Positions 17,801 through 26,034 of a stretch of DNA of 64,000 nucleotides are shown here, one piece after another. A program made the translations under genes and the position numbers. The notes under the pieces are model-generated. The model did no database searches and was not told the DNA's origin. It saw only the letters and a program-made list of their open reading frames with translations. The first letter of the stretch is position 1, and every line of letters starts with the position of its first letter. Location of the stretch: assembly GCA_020723965.1 (NCBI GenBank), contig DYHW01000005.1, forward strand, positions 62,001 through 126,000, read 5' to 3'. This DNA comes from Melioribacter sp. (GTDB taxonomy: Bacteria; Bacteroidota; Ignavibacteria; Ignavibacteriales; Melioribacteraceae).

Positions 17801-20211
17801 AGAATTGTTGCATTATTTGAAAGCGGACAAACAATTCCAGCAGATGAGTTACTGAGAATACATCTATGCATTTTTTCCACCCAGCCCGGTGTAACCTGTG
17901 TATCTGAATTCAATATTATCACATCGTTATTAGAGATTGCAAATCCACGATTCACATTACCAATAAAGCCAAGGTTTTTTCCGTAGGGCAAAACAATAAC
18001 ACGGTTATCATCATGAGCATAACCGTTCAGCAAAGGTAGAATCCTAGCATCTGAACTTGCATCATCCAATAAATAGACTTTGTGTTTTTTATCTGTGTTC
18101 TTCAAAACACTTTCAACACAAGTTTTTACATGATCGAAGGCATTGTAAATAGGAATTAAAATGTCATAAGAATGTTCAACTAAAAATTGCTCATTTTTAT
18201 TTTGTTTATAAATCCCAATTTTTGATATAAGTTGACTTACTTTTAGATCTGCTTTATCATTAGTTCGTTCTTTATTTGTTTGGAGTCTCTCTTCTTTTTT
18301 CGGTTTATCTGATTTTCGTTGTGTTAATATTGTAGTATATGTTCTTGTTTCTTGAAGAGAAGCATAGAATGCTTCCAATTTTTTGTTTTCAATTGTACCA
18401 CTGATGATTGTCCTAGAAGAGATAATTTGTTTATATGTTCTAATCAATTTGGGAACTATTTTCTCAGCCGAGTAAGCATCAAATACTTTCTTATAGAGTA
18501 TCTGCGTATTTGAAGGATTATATTGTTTTGTTTCATTAATCAAATCTTCCGTAGAAAATTCTTTACCAAATCTTCTTCCAGAAAAATTGTGTTTCCTGAT
18601 TTCATCAAAATTTTCAGGCGTAACCATTCCATCACCGCCTAAAGAATCAAATACAATAACAGACCTTGCGCATAGCATAGCCTCAATAGCACCACGTCCC
18701 AATGAGAAGATAATATCAGAATCGGTAATTAGCTTTAAAAGCTGTTCTTGTTTAACCTCGCCAAATCTGCCACCAACAAACAGATAATCAATCCCTAGAA
18801 AATTACATGCTTCGATAATTGTGTTTGCTTTTTCATCGCTTATTTTGGCGCTTATGATCAAAGCTCTTTTAGGTAAATGATTAATTGGTTTTAATGGAAA
18901 AAATTTTTGTGTGTTAATTATATTTCCAATTATACTGATTTCATTTTCGTTAATTCCACAACTAATAAGGTTGTTCCTTATTTCTTCACTTATTGCAAGG
19001 TAATGAGAAATGCCTAAATCAAAAACCGAGGGTTGCTCTAGAAAAGGTAAAACACCTTGTGATAAAAATACTATAGGTAGATGCGGGAAAAAAAATCGAA
19101 CTTCTGCAGCATTTATATTATGATGGACATGTGCAATATCAAACTTGTGATTCTTTATTTCTTCAAGATGATACACTACAGGAATTTCAAGATCTATAAA
19201 TTCTTTTTCAATTTTATCAACATAACGTGAATATACAACAACCTCACAGCCGTTTTGTTTTAAATAATCTGCAAGTGTAAGTGTAAAAACTTCAGAACCC
19301 GTATAATCAAGAAGATGATGATTAGTTAATAATATTTTCAATTTTTCACCCTTATCATTTTTGTTAAATCCCATTTCCGAAGAACAAAGTTGACACATTT
19401 TATATTTACTGTAGTCCCCTATTCTAAAAGAATCCTCTAATTTTTTAACTTCATTGTAAATTTCAACAATACTTGTGTTGTTTATATTTAGTCTTTCATT
19501 CTTGGATTCATGCATCCAATCCATACAACAGCCAATAACGCTGCCATCAAATAGAATATTTAAATTTTGCGATGGTTGTCTGCAATAGCTATCTAACTTA
19601 AAGCGACTACCTTCAACATTACTAAAAAGCTCGGGAATCAATCCACCTCGTGAATTCGCATAGAATTCAAGATTAACTTGAACAGTAGGGAATAATTCTT
19701 TCAAGGATTGCACATTAAATCCTTTCAACACAGGACAATTTATTTCAATTTCGATTAAATCTTTTGCCTGTGAAATAAAGTTATGAACATTACTTATCGT
19801 GGTCTCAAAATTTAACCCCATAGAATTTTCAAATTCTTCTTTTACACCAGAGTTTAGATTTATATGAACTTTCTTAGGACGTGATGCTATCAATTTTTCG
19901 ATATTTTTTTGATTTAATAAAGCGCCATTTGTGGATAAAACTACAAATGAATTGGTCATATGATTTATATCGTTTATTTTATCAAATAAAGAAACATCAA
20001 TGAGTGGTTCATGGTGTAAGTAAAAGCCAATTTGCCCTCTGAAATCCATTTCAATTAAATCGTGTAAAATCTTTTTCCATGTCGATTCAGACATTTTACC
20101 TTTAGGGTGAATTGCCTTATATGTAAAATCATGTGGACAATTAATACAATTTGCATTACAATAAGTGTGCAGTTGAATAAAAATTGCGTCCGGATGATTT
20201 TTGTTTATCAT
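14836..20211 (-). CDS. Giant radical-SAM / GT4 / GT2 / GT4 / GT2 / TPR fusion protein
   Basis: One unbroken frame of 1791 residues. The N-terminus is a radical SAM domain with CNANCINC (Cys18, 22, 25). A SPASM-like cysteine region follows (C210, C228/C229, C273, C276). Then come a GT-B GT4-like unit (about 291-600), a GT2 (about 680-895, DDASSDA, ILNSDTQ), a second GT4 (about 954-1367, with SEAQSMGIAVLASDEGA), a second GT2 (about 1390-1605, VDNASSDGT, IANNDIV) and TPR-like repeats (about 1660-1785). It would act in the cytoplasm on a sugar chain or protein. It forms an operon with the GT2-TPR gene next to flagellin, so a role in flagellin glycosylation is my inference. I know no named family with this domain order. 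Confidence 0.8.
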   Translation of the reverse strand: MINKNHPDAIFIQLHTYCNANCINCPHDFTYKAIHPKGKMSESTWKKILHDLIEMDFRGQIGFYLHHEPLIDVSLFDKINDINHMTNSFVVLSTNGALLNQKNIEKLIASRPKKVHINLNSGVKEEFENSMGLNFETTISNVHNFISQAKDLIEIEINCPVLKGFNVQSLKELFPTVQVNLEFYANSRGGLIPELFSNVEGSRFKLDSYCRQPSQNLNILFDGSVIGCCMDWMHESKNERLNINNTSIVEIYNEVKKLEDSFRIGDYSKYKMCQLCSSEMGFNKNDKGEKLKILLTNHHLLDYTGSEVFTLTLADYLKQNGCEVVVYSRYVDKIEKEFIDLEIPVVYHLEEIKNHKFDIAHVHHNINAAEVRFFFPHLPIVFLSQGVLPFLEQPSVFDLGISHYLAISEEIRNNLISCGINENEISIIGNIINTQKFFPLKPINHLPKRALIISAKISDEKANTIIEACNFLGIDYLFVGGRFGEVKQEQLLKLITDSDIIFSLGRGAIEAMLCARSVIVFDSLGGDGMVTPENFDEIRKHNFSGRRFGKEFSTEDLINETKQYNPSNTQILYKKVFDAYSAEKIVPKLIRTYKQIISSRTIISGTIENKKLEAFYASLQETRTYTTILTQRKSDKPKKEERLQTNKERTNDKADLKVSQLISKIGIYKQNKNEQFLVEHSYDILIPIYNAFDHVKTCVESVLKNTDKKHKVYLLDDASSDARILPLLNGYAHDDNRVIVLPYGKNLGFIGNVNRGFAISNNDVIILNSDTQVTPGWVEKMHRCILSNSSAGIVCPLSNNATILSVPVMNASNKLPKGMSIDDFADLVAKASKLSYPELPTAVGFCMMIKRIVLDEVGYFDPIFGLGYGEENDFCERAKAKEYKILCCDEAYVYHYGEASFSFVENIDERKKNNQIILDNRWPNYNKEVFAFCRLNPLREIQERVYHILHDSDKTNILHVIHNFDAPGGTELHTRTIIDGLADQYISTVIYPSKLGNLYVDAISKEISNHLRVVKVAQENNLAVEHFGGLPADLYSSVIEENFARFINGGNYKIVHFQHLSGWSTLLLPIIAKKMGKKVILSVHDFYLLCPEYNLLYPFTNQLCRKKYSDPKDKSCLYCLGTRRYNRYPEKAVALDEYLLERNHLISQVLESTDLLIAPSNFVKNKILSAFGSSLNEKITVIPHGIAKLEKCTRPQIFKKLHVGFLGNATDRKGINVFLKAVKLLHNQDFEFEIFGNTSPEIKSICSELKVKVRNGYKTSQLPKLSQKIDLVLLPTIFEETFSLTLSEAQSMGIAVLASDEGALKERIEDGKTGFLFKLGDASHLAEKLLFLKKNPQLIKNVQTSLMNLEVKTLEDNIEDYRNIYKKILSDSPSISNTTGKFSVHSLLPKTSLIVLTYNELYYTKLFYNSLNKHFLRNNELIIVDNASSDGTKEYLAEISHNKNIKVILNNSNLGFPAAVNQGILAAEGKYILIANNDIVLTEGWLERMIEIAESDPQIGLVGPLSNEVSGLQKDENAKYDSLDEMHNYAALVAAKNKGEVLHFPRVAFLCTLIKREVVEKVGGLDERFTPGNYEDDDYCLRAQIAGFKTVIAKDVFIHHFGSKSFKADGSQKYIEQLEVNKQKFIDKWGVTPDELWLQNKEIKPRQIIFHINKDQFAQHFERARVQIADKEFAAALNSFILAIQYYTASERKGYEIDYAWLLNLAGNTALLAGNIEVAKNYFEEELSLVPNSSSACVGLGEVFLALKMIENSKVMFEWSVKNDPENKTALQSLSKVNILLGLEEYHNSLN

Positions 20212-20328
20212 AGCTACTCAATAATCAACTATCAGAATACTAAAATTTTAGACCATTTTATTTGGGTGTTTTTTTTTACATTTTTCTTAGTGCAGTTAGA
20301 AAATGAAATCATGGTTATTATTTGCCGA

Positions 20329-20548
20329 TTACATGATGGACTTATTGAATGATTCTTTGTAAGCCTTTTGTAATTTCGTTTTTTTGTAGGCATATTCTTC
20401 AAGCTCTATTTCCGCATTTGCTTTTTGTTCTTTAGCTTTTTTTACTATTTAGGGGCGAACATTTATACTGCTCGTTATATTCTTTATCATCATTTTTTCT
20501 TTTGAGGCATTTTCTTCTTTTAGTTCATGAATCATTCTCTCTTTTTCA
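20329..20548 (-). pseudogene. Degenerate copy of the C-terminal coiled region of the 20980-22809 gene
   Basis: In shifted frames the minus strand encodes ERMIHELKEENASKEKMMI and then NITSSINV before a stop at 20449-20451. This is similar to the ERM...REKIMV...INSSIAM stretch after the second membrane helix of the gene at 20980-22809. A further coiled-coil piece, KKAKEQKANAEIELEE, runs to a stop at 20329. No start codon or ribosome site serves these pieces. They look like a partial, decayed duplicate. Confidence 0.5.
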
Positions 20549-20654
20549 AGTTTCGAAGAAAGAGCGGTTCCCCATCAAGAAGCATTGCGTTTTTATTTGG
20601 GTTCCTGTTGCTGCTTCCTTTTGCTGGAATAAATGCCGCTATCTTCGTAAACAT
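20532..20654 (-). pseudogene. Truncated acylneuraminate/pseudaminate-type cytidylyltransferase N-terminus
   Basis: A 40-codon frame starts at an ATG with GAGGAG 2 nt upstream. It reads FIPAKGSSNRNPNKN followed by LLDGEPLFLRNL, the N-terminal nucleotide-binding signature of CMP-sialic, CMP-pseudaminic and CMP-legionaminic acid synthetases. It stops after about 5 more residues, where a full enzyme needs over 200. It is therefore a fragment. Such enzymes activate sugars often attached to flagellin, which fits the adjacent glycosyltransferase genes. Confidence 0.65.
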
Positions 20655-20979
20655 TCTCCTCTGAATTTTTTTTATTTTTAACCAAAATAATAGTCAAATG
20701 AAAGGCCAAATCAGTTCTAATAAAATGATGCCGTTTTGAGAAAATATATAGGGGAAAATGAGACTAATTAGCCCAATGGCTAATTATATCCACTGTTTGT
20801 GGTTTGTTCTTAAGGGTAAGACAAAGAGGGAAACCGATAATTAACAAGCTTACGTAAGTCAGAAAGTTGGGAGATTACGCCAATAATTTTTCTTCGGTCA
20901 CTTATATAAGCTGTTGCTCTGACATTTCTTTCAGCGCCTTGAGTTCATCAGCTCTCTTTTAAGGCTGATGTTGGTTCTT

Positions 20980-22809
20980 TTAAAATTTTACTAATCCGTC
21001 TGTAATTGCTTTTATTTTCGCCTCTGCATCTTCACGCAATTGCTTTTCTTCCGTCTCTCTTTGCGTTCTTAACTCTGCCGCCCGTTTTTTGTGCATTGCT
21101 ATGCTGCTGTTTATACTATCTACCATTATTTTTTCCCGCTGAATATGACTTACTTTTAATTCTGCAATATATTTATCTTTTTCGATTTTCAAATGGCTCA
21201 GTTTATGAAGGAGTTTCGATTTAACTTCCATTCTTTCGAGAACAACTATACCGGAAAGAATTGTAGAAATCAACAATCCAACCAGAAAACTGATAGCACC
21301 CCACTTAGAACCCGATGTGAGAACATGAACAAAAATAGAGTTGAATTCTGAAACGTCTGTAACCGTTCTATTCGAATATCCCGATACTCCGCCGATGAAG
21401 AAAATAACAAACGCAATAAAGATGTTGTAAGCCGTATTATGCGACATTGAGGTGCGCGGATTATAACGCGCTAAATTTGGCAGTTGAGCGATCTTCTCTT
21501 CAATAGCTATAGCTTCATGCTCGTAGTTTTCGGTTACTCTTTGGATTGAAGTGCTGAGATTATCGCGCATACGTGTTTTAACATTTTCTAATTCTTTTTG
21601 CAAATGTTGTTCTGCACTTGATTCTTCATTTAGCACTTTATCATAAATTAAAAGTTTTTCGTTGGCTTGCGAGAAGAATTTATTTTGAATTGCCTCTACA
21701 ATTGCTTCGATAAGCCATTGAGATCTATTTTGAAGCTCGGGATAGAGCGCAAAAATCAGCGTATTGTTCGAATCCAAATATGTCTGTAAAAATTTTTCGG
21801 AAAAAGCGACCGTCTGCCTGATCTCATCATCATAATATTCTTCGATTTTTCTCTCTTTCAATACCTGGAGCTGCTTCTTATAATTTGCAAAAGCATCAAC
21901 TTTATGAATGCGGCACTCATCAAGAATTGTTTCAATGGAGTTGTATGCTTTAATAAAATCTTTTTCGTGGAATATGTTATAGATAAATGCATTACGCAAG
22001 AAGTAACTAAACATTCCCGTATTATTTGTTTTTATAGCAATGGACAAACGATAAATATCATAATTCAAAATCTCGCGCAGGTAATATGCGGCAGTGTCTT
22101 CATGTCCTCTGTTTAATTCTGTAAGGGCGCAATAGAACTTTGCCGTACTGCCCTGCGGTTTTACATTTAACGCTTCTTTGAATGATAAGCTTGCTTGTTC
22201 CTGATCGTTCTCTTTTAAGTGAGCAAAACCGGAATAGAGATGAATGACATATTTAGTTTCTGACTTTATCTGTTCGTTCATTCTAAGAGAATTAACGATT
22301 TCGAGAGCGCTGTTCAAAAGCTCGATTGCGCGTAAAGGATTGTAATACGAGCTCTGATAAGAAAAAATTATTGCTTTGAGAATCAATTTTAAAAAGTTGT
22401 GCTTGTTAATATCCCGTTCAATAAAATTTATAGACAAGGTTGCGTAATAGTCTTTTTCGCTTTTTAGTTTTGTTGTAGCCCACTTAGTGTAATTATCTTT
22501 CATCGATTTATGAAGCTCTCCAAAAGTTCCGCGCACAAGATTAAACTTCATAAATTCTTCTATCTGAACTAAGAGCCACGATTCATAAATCCAAAATAGC
22601 GGCGCATCGGCGTATTGTATAAATATTTCTTTAATTTCGGCAGGCAGTTCTAGAGAAAAGAAACGAACAGCTTTCTTAATATTATTTATCGTATTGTTAT
22701 CGCTGCTCACAGTAATTTGGAAATGCTCTTTTGCAAGTTTATAGAACTTGTTCTGAAGCGTTTCGCTGTTAAGCGCAGCAGGATCATATTTTTCTGTTAC
22801 AATATTCAT
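20980..22809 (-). CDS. TPR-like protein with two membrane helices and coiled-coil tail
   Basis: A 609-residue protein of no family I recognise. Residues 1-400 are helical and TPR-like (for example FAHLKENDQEQASLSFKEAL near 210). A charged coiled coil lies at about 400-450. Two membrane helices follow at about 456-476 and 502-523 with a short loop, then a long Lys/Glu/Arg-rich coiled coil to the end. Both large domains would face the cytoplasm. It starts 14 bp after the PAS histidine kinase, so the two are probably co-expressed and may work together. A decayed copy of its tail lies downstream. Function is unknown; a membrane scaffold or sensor is a guess. Confidence 0.75.
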   Translation of the reverse strand: MNIVTEKYDPAALNSETLQNKFYKLAKEHFQITVSSDNNTINNIKKAVRFFSLELPAEIKEIFIQYADAPLFWIYESWLLVQIEEFMKFNLVRGTFGELHKSMKDNYTKWATTKLKSEKDYYATLSINFIERDINKHNFLKLILKAIIFSYQSSYYNPLRAIELLNSALEIVNSLRMNEQIKSETKYVIHLYSGFAHLKENDQEQASLSFKEALNVKPQGSTAKFYCALTELNRGHEDTAAYYLREILNYDIYRLSIAIKTNNTGMFSYFLRNAFIYNIFHEKDFIKAYNSIETILDECRIHKVDAFANYKKQLQVLKERKIEEYYDDEIRQTVAFSEKFLQTYLDSNNTLIFALYPELQNRSQWLIEAIVEAIQNKFFSQANEKLLIYDKVLNEESSAEQHLQKELENVKTRMRDNLSTSIQRVTENYEHEAIAIEEKIAQLPNLARYNPRTSMSHNTAYNIFIAFVIFFIGGVSGYSNRTVTDVSEFNSIFVHVLTSGSKWGAISFLVGLLISTILSGIVVLERMEVKSKLLHKLSHLKIEKDKYIAELKVSHIQREKIMVDSINSSIAMHKKRAAELRTQRETEEKQLREDAEAKIKAITDGLVKF

Positions 22810-22823
22810 TCTTCTCTAAATTT

Positions 22824-24680
22824 TTATGCCTGAGTAATACCAGGAAACGAAACTGTTATTTTGGTTCCTTTGTTTTTTTCGCTTGATATTTTGAGTTCTC
22901 CACCCATAATAAGAGTAAGTTTGTAAGCAATTGTTAAGCCCAGTCCGGCTCCCTCGTATGGGCGCGTATAACCTTCAACCTCTTGAGTAAATGGCTTCAG
23001 CAATCTTTCTATCTGAAGTTGATCGATTCCAACACCGGTATCAGAAACTGTTATCTCAATACTTTTCTCTTTCTGTTTTGTTCCAAGATAAACATGCCCT
23101 TCGGCGGTATATTTAATTGCATTCTCAATTAGTAAATAAACCACTTTCTCAAATTTCACCCAATCTATTTCAATAATGAATTCTTCTTCTGAAACTTTCA
23201 AAATAAATTCGAGATTTTTTTTCGCTGCTTCGTTAACCATTTTATTGTAAACATTTCGTACAATCGGATTACAATTCAAATCAACCATATCCAATTCAAT
23301 TTCGCCCGATTCGATCTGCGATACTTCAATTATGTTTGTGAAGAGATTCAAAGCTCTACCCAGCACTTCTTTCATCGAGTCCATCAAATCTTTTAATATT
23401 TCTATATCGCCGGTATCAAAACTTTCATCAATAATTTCCGAGTAGCCAACAACAGCATTGAACGGAGTGCGAATTTCGTGGGACATATTAGCAAGGAAGT
23501 CCGACTTCATTTTATTAAGCTGAATCTCTTTATGATATGCTTTCTTCAATTGATCGCGGTACAAAACCTCTTCGGTTATGTCTTTCATTGTAATAATATA
23601 AAATGTGGAATCCCCTTCGCGTTCGATTATGCTGGTGATCTTGCTAGCATATTCTCTCTCATCAGAATGCTTATAATTAAATTGATGAATCGCTTCATTG
23701 TTCCGCGCAAACTGCTGAATAGAATTGTAAATTTCTTTAGCGAGCTTTTGTGGAATTAAGTTTTCTATATCTGAAGAATAAATTTCATCTTTATCTAGAC
23801 CTAAAATTCGGCAGAAATTGTCATTCGCATTTTCAAACAAAACAGCATCGCCAATATGTTCAACAATTAAAAGCAGATCGGAAATATTATTGATGATTAG
23901 CTTCTGTTTTTTCTCAGACCGTTCAATTGCTTTTGTATGATTTACATGCTCGGTTAAATTGTTTGCTATAAGAATAAAGGTTGGCGTTAATTGATCGCTG
24001 TTGGAAACAGGGTTGAGCGCAAACTCCCAATATTCAACGGAATTTTGACTGTTATGCAAAACAATCTTTTTCCATGAACGTGATAAATCGATAGCAGAAT
24101 TAAGATTTGCTAAATCTACAGGTTCAAGAATACCTCCAAGAACTTTGAATATATTTTGATTGTAAATTCCTTCGATCTCTTTTGAAAGTATCCCTTCAAA
24201 TGATTTAGTAGCATAGGTAATTTCTTTATTCTCGTTCAGAATTATTATTGGAAGTTTTCCATGATCGAGCGCATTATGAAGCGAATTGATCTTGATTTCT
24301 AATTTCTTCTGCTGCTCTAAAGATTCGATCGAAAGAACAAAGTATTGAACATTTTTAATGATAATCCGCTCTATACTTACGGAATAATCTTTTATGAGGC
24401 GGTCATTTTCTGATGACAGATTAATATCTATAGATATGTTCTTGTACTTGCTATTGCAAAATCCTTTAACAAGAAAGACAAACTCCTGATTCGAATCCAT
24501 TTGAGAAATATCATCTAAAACATCCAAATAAAATGTCTGCCTAAAAGCATCGTTGCAATAAACGATCTTCAAATTCGAATCAACAATAACCAACGGATTG
24601 TTGTTGGGCAATTCCGTATAATTTTTAAAATCGAGTAAAGTTTCTTCATGAAATTCGTGTTGATTGTAAGAGTTGGGCAT
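22824..24680 (-). CDS. PAS-domain sensor histidine kinase
   Basis: A 618-residue kinase without obvious membrane helices, so probably cytoplasmic. Three PAS-like regions (about 28-120, 130-245, 255-375) precede a DHp domain with His401 in NMSHEIRTPFNAVVGY. An intact HATPase follows: an N box (LLIENAIKYT), DTGVGID and GAGLGLTI. There is no attached receiver, so it must signal in trans; the two REC genes just upstream in the same unit (25381-26437) are natural partners. It begins 9 bp after an unknown gene and is followed by the TPR/membrane protein. The signal sensed is unknown. Confidence 0.9.
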   Translation of the reverse strand: MPNSYNQHEFHEETLLDFKNYTELPNNNPLVIVDSNLKIVYCNDAFRQTFYLDVLDDISQMDSNQEFVFLVKGFCNSKYKNISIDINLSSENDRLIKDYSVSIERIIIKNVQYFVLSIESLEQQKKLEIKINSLHNALDHGKLPIIILNENKEITYATKSFEGILSKEIEGIYNQNIFKVLGGILEPVDLANLNSAIDLSRSWKKIVLHNSQNSVEYWEFALNPVSNSDQLTPTFILIANNLTEHVNHTKAIERSEKKQKLIINNISDLLLIVEHIGDAVLFENANDNFCRILGLDKDEIYSSDIENLIPQKLAKEIYNSIQQFARNNEAIHQFNYKHSDEREYASKITSIIEREGDSTFYIITMKDITEEVLYRDQLKKAYHKEIQLNKMKSDFLANMSHEIRTPFNAVVGYSEIIDESFDTGDIEILKDLMDSMKEVLGRALNLFTNIIEVSQIESGEIELDMVDLNCNPIVRNVYNKMVNEAAKKNLEFILKVSEEEFIIEIDWVKFEKVVYLLIENAIKYTAEGHVYLGTKQKEKSIEITVSDTGVGIDQLQIERLLKPFTQEVEGYTRPYEGAGLGLTIAYKLTLIMGGELKISSEKNKGTKITVSFPGITQA

Positions 24681-24689
24681 AAATTTTTT

Positions 24690-25334
24690 TTATTTTATAC
24701 CGAGCTTCTTTAAAAGAAGAACAGTCTCTGGGTTTGAAAAAGATTGATTTATAAATAGTTTAACAGATAAAAATTTCTCTAGAAAATTTTTCAGGCACTC
24801 CCCTATGTAGTTAAATTCAGCTCGAATATTGTTTTCGTGTTCATAAAATATTTCTTTCACTTCTGCGTTGTCTTCAGAAATAGAATATCTAAACGAGCTT
24901 ATTGCAACTATCTCGTCTATAAATTGGTTTAAAGCAGGCAAATTGAATTTTGGGTCTATATTCTCGCGCAATTTCTGGTCTATTGGAGAAATAATCTTCA
25001 TATAAACTTCGGTCTTATTGCTATAATTCTCTAAATGTTTCTTTATATCAAAATCAAAAATGCTTAGACGAGATAAATCGGAAAGATGAATCTGTGTTAA
25101 GAATTCAAAGCCGTCAAATTCAAAAACAATTAAGACGCGGTCTTTATCGTTTTGAAGTTTTCTTAATTTCCAATTGACGCTCGATAAAAAGGCAGTTGCA
25201 GGGGAAAGAGAAATAGAATCATTTAGTGAGGAGTTTAATACGCTGGCAAAATTAGAAATATTAGAATATCGAGCCGGTTTTGATGCTTGTTTATAGTCTG
25301 AGCCCGGTGTAATATTTACAATTTTTTCTAACAT
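24690..25334 (-). CDS. Hypothetical protein in flagellar/signalling operon
   Basis: A 214-residue protein without signal peptide or membrane segment and with no family I recognise. The first 45 residues are Ser/Asn-rich and probably flexible. Residues about 50-100 look like beta strands (RVLIVFEFDGFEFLTQIHL), and the rest is helical, ending ETVLLLKKLGIK. GGAGGAGA lies upstream of the ATG. It sits between the REC-DHp gene and the PAS kinase, so a role in that signalling module or in motility is likely but not shown. Confidence 0.7.
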   Translation of the reverse strand: MLEKIVNITPGSDYKQASKPARYSNISNFASVLNSSLNDSISLSPATAFLSSVNWKLRKLQNDKDRVLIVFEFDGFEFLTQIHLSDLSRLSIFDFDIKKHLENYSNKTEVYMKIISPIDQKLRENIDPKFNLPALNQFIDEIVAISSFRYSISEDNAEVKEIFYEHENNIRAEFNYIGECLKNFLEKFLSVKLFINQSFSNPETVLLLKKLGIK

Positions 25335-25352
25335 GCCTTCTCCTCCACTCTA

Positions 25353-25378
25353 TTATCGAAAGAAAAGGCAAAAATTTA
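25353..25378 (-). promoter_or_regulatory. Weak candidate FliA-type promoter
   Basis: In the 46 bp gap before the 24690-25334 gene the minus strand has TAAA (25378-25375), 14 nt, then TTCGATAA (25360-25353). The spacing is one short and two -10 bases differ from GCCGATAA. It is well placed, about 19 bp before the start codon, but that leaves almost no leader. Treat it as a candidate only. Confidence 0.3.
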
Positions 25379-25380
25379 AA

Positions 25381-26034
25381 TCAGTCTGTTTTGATCATGC
25401 GATTTTCTTCAAAATAATCTATTACTTGAGGATTTTCCAGATGAACTAACTCATTTACAAACTTTTTAATCCGCTCTATCGACTCGTTTACAGTGGAAAG
25501 ATCATCAGTTAATTTTTTCTTTTCAGACTCAGTGAGTTCATTTTCTATATTCTTTATAGAAAGTAGGAGACTGCTTAAAGGATTATTGATCTTATGCCCA
25601 ATAGTACAGGCCATTTCAACAACGGCTTTAGAATGCTCTATTCTTCCCAATTCGCTCTGAAGATTGAAAATTCTAATGCCAGACCGAATACGAGCAAGCA
25701 GCTCTTGATTTTCAACTGGTTTCACTAAAAAGTCGTCTGCGCCAACATCAAGCCCCATAATTCTGTCTTTAAGAGAAGAACGAGCAGTGAGTATTATAAA
25801 ATAGATAAGCTTAAATTTCTCATCGCCTTTAAGAATATTACACAAAGCCAGTCCGTCAAGCACGGGCATAGTCCAATCAGCAACAATCACCTTCGGTTCA
25901 AAATTTTTGAGAACCTCAAGCGCTTCTTGCCCGTTTATGGCGGTTATAACTTCGTAATTATTTCTCGTCAAAAGTTTTTCGAGAATAAACCTGGTATCTT
26001 TTTCATCCTCTACTATAAGCACTTTATCTTTCAT
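25381..26034 (-). CDS. Receiver domain fused to a DHp-like histidine domain, no kinase ATPase
   Basis: A 217-residue protein. The N-terminal receiver is complete, with D53 as phospho-acceptor (VIVADWTMP), T83 and K106. The C-terminal about 90 residues form a DHp-like helical hairpin with GHKINNPLSSLL. Its His147 sits exactly where histidine kinases carry the phospho-His, but no HATPase domain follows. It could act as a phosphotransfer protein or as a kinase-dimer modulator. I chose the ATG at 26034 over a TTG at 26043; it overlaps the preceding REC gene by 11 bp. Confidence 0.82.
   Translation of the reverse strand: MKDKVLIVEDEKDTRFILEKLLTRNNYEVITAINGQEALEVLKNFEPKVIVADWTMPVLDGLALCNILKGDEKFKLIYFIILTARSSLKDRIMGLDVGADDFLVKPVENQELLARIRSGIRIFNLQSELGRIEHSKAVVEMACTIGHKINNPLSSLLLSIKNIENELTESEKKKLTDDLSTVNESIERIKKFVNELVHLENPQVIDYFEENRMIKTD

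Larger units (their letters stand above)
20212..20979. other. 768 bp decayed region with gene fragments and hairpins
   Basis: No intact gene is seen. The contents on the minus strand are a truncated cytidylyltransferase start (20532-20654) and pieces resembling the coiled tail of the neighbouring TPR/membrane gene (20449-20548 and 20329-20448). There are also a perfect 9 bp hairpin TAATTAGCC/GGCTAATTA (20765-20786) and a 7 bp hairpin CATCAGC/GCTGATG (20946-20970) just after the stop of the upstream gene. That hairpin could end transcription, but it lacks a T tract. The region looks like a deletion or recombination scar. Confidence 0.6.

Noticed and set aside
20655..20945. Possible coding remnants such as VTEEKLLA and REKIIG-like pieces upstream of the cytidylyltransferase fragment
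   Set aside because: Pieces are shorter than 35 codons, in several frames, with no start or family match; only described as part of the decayed region.
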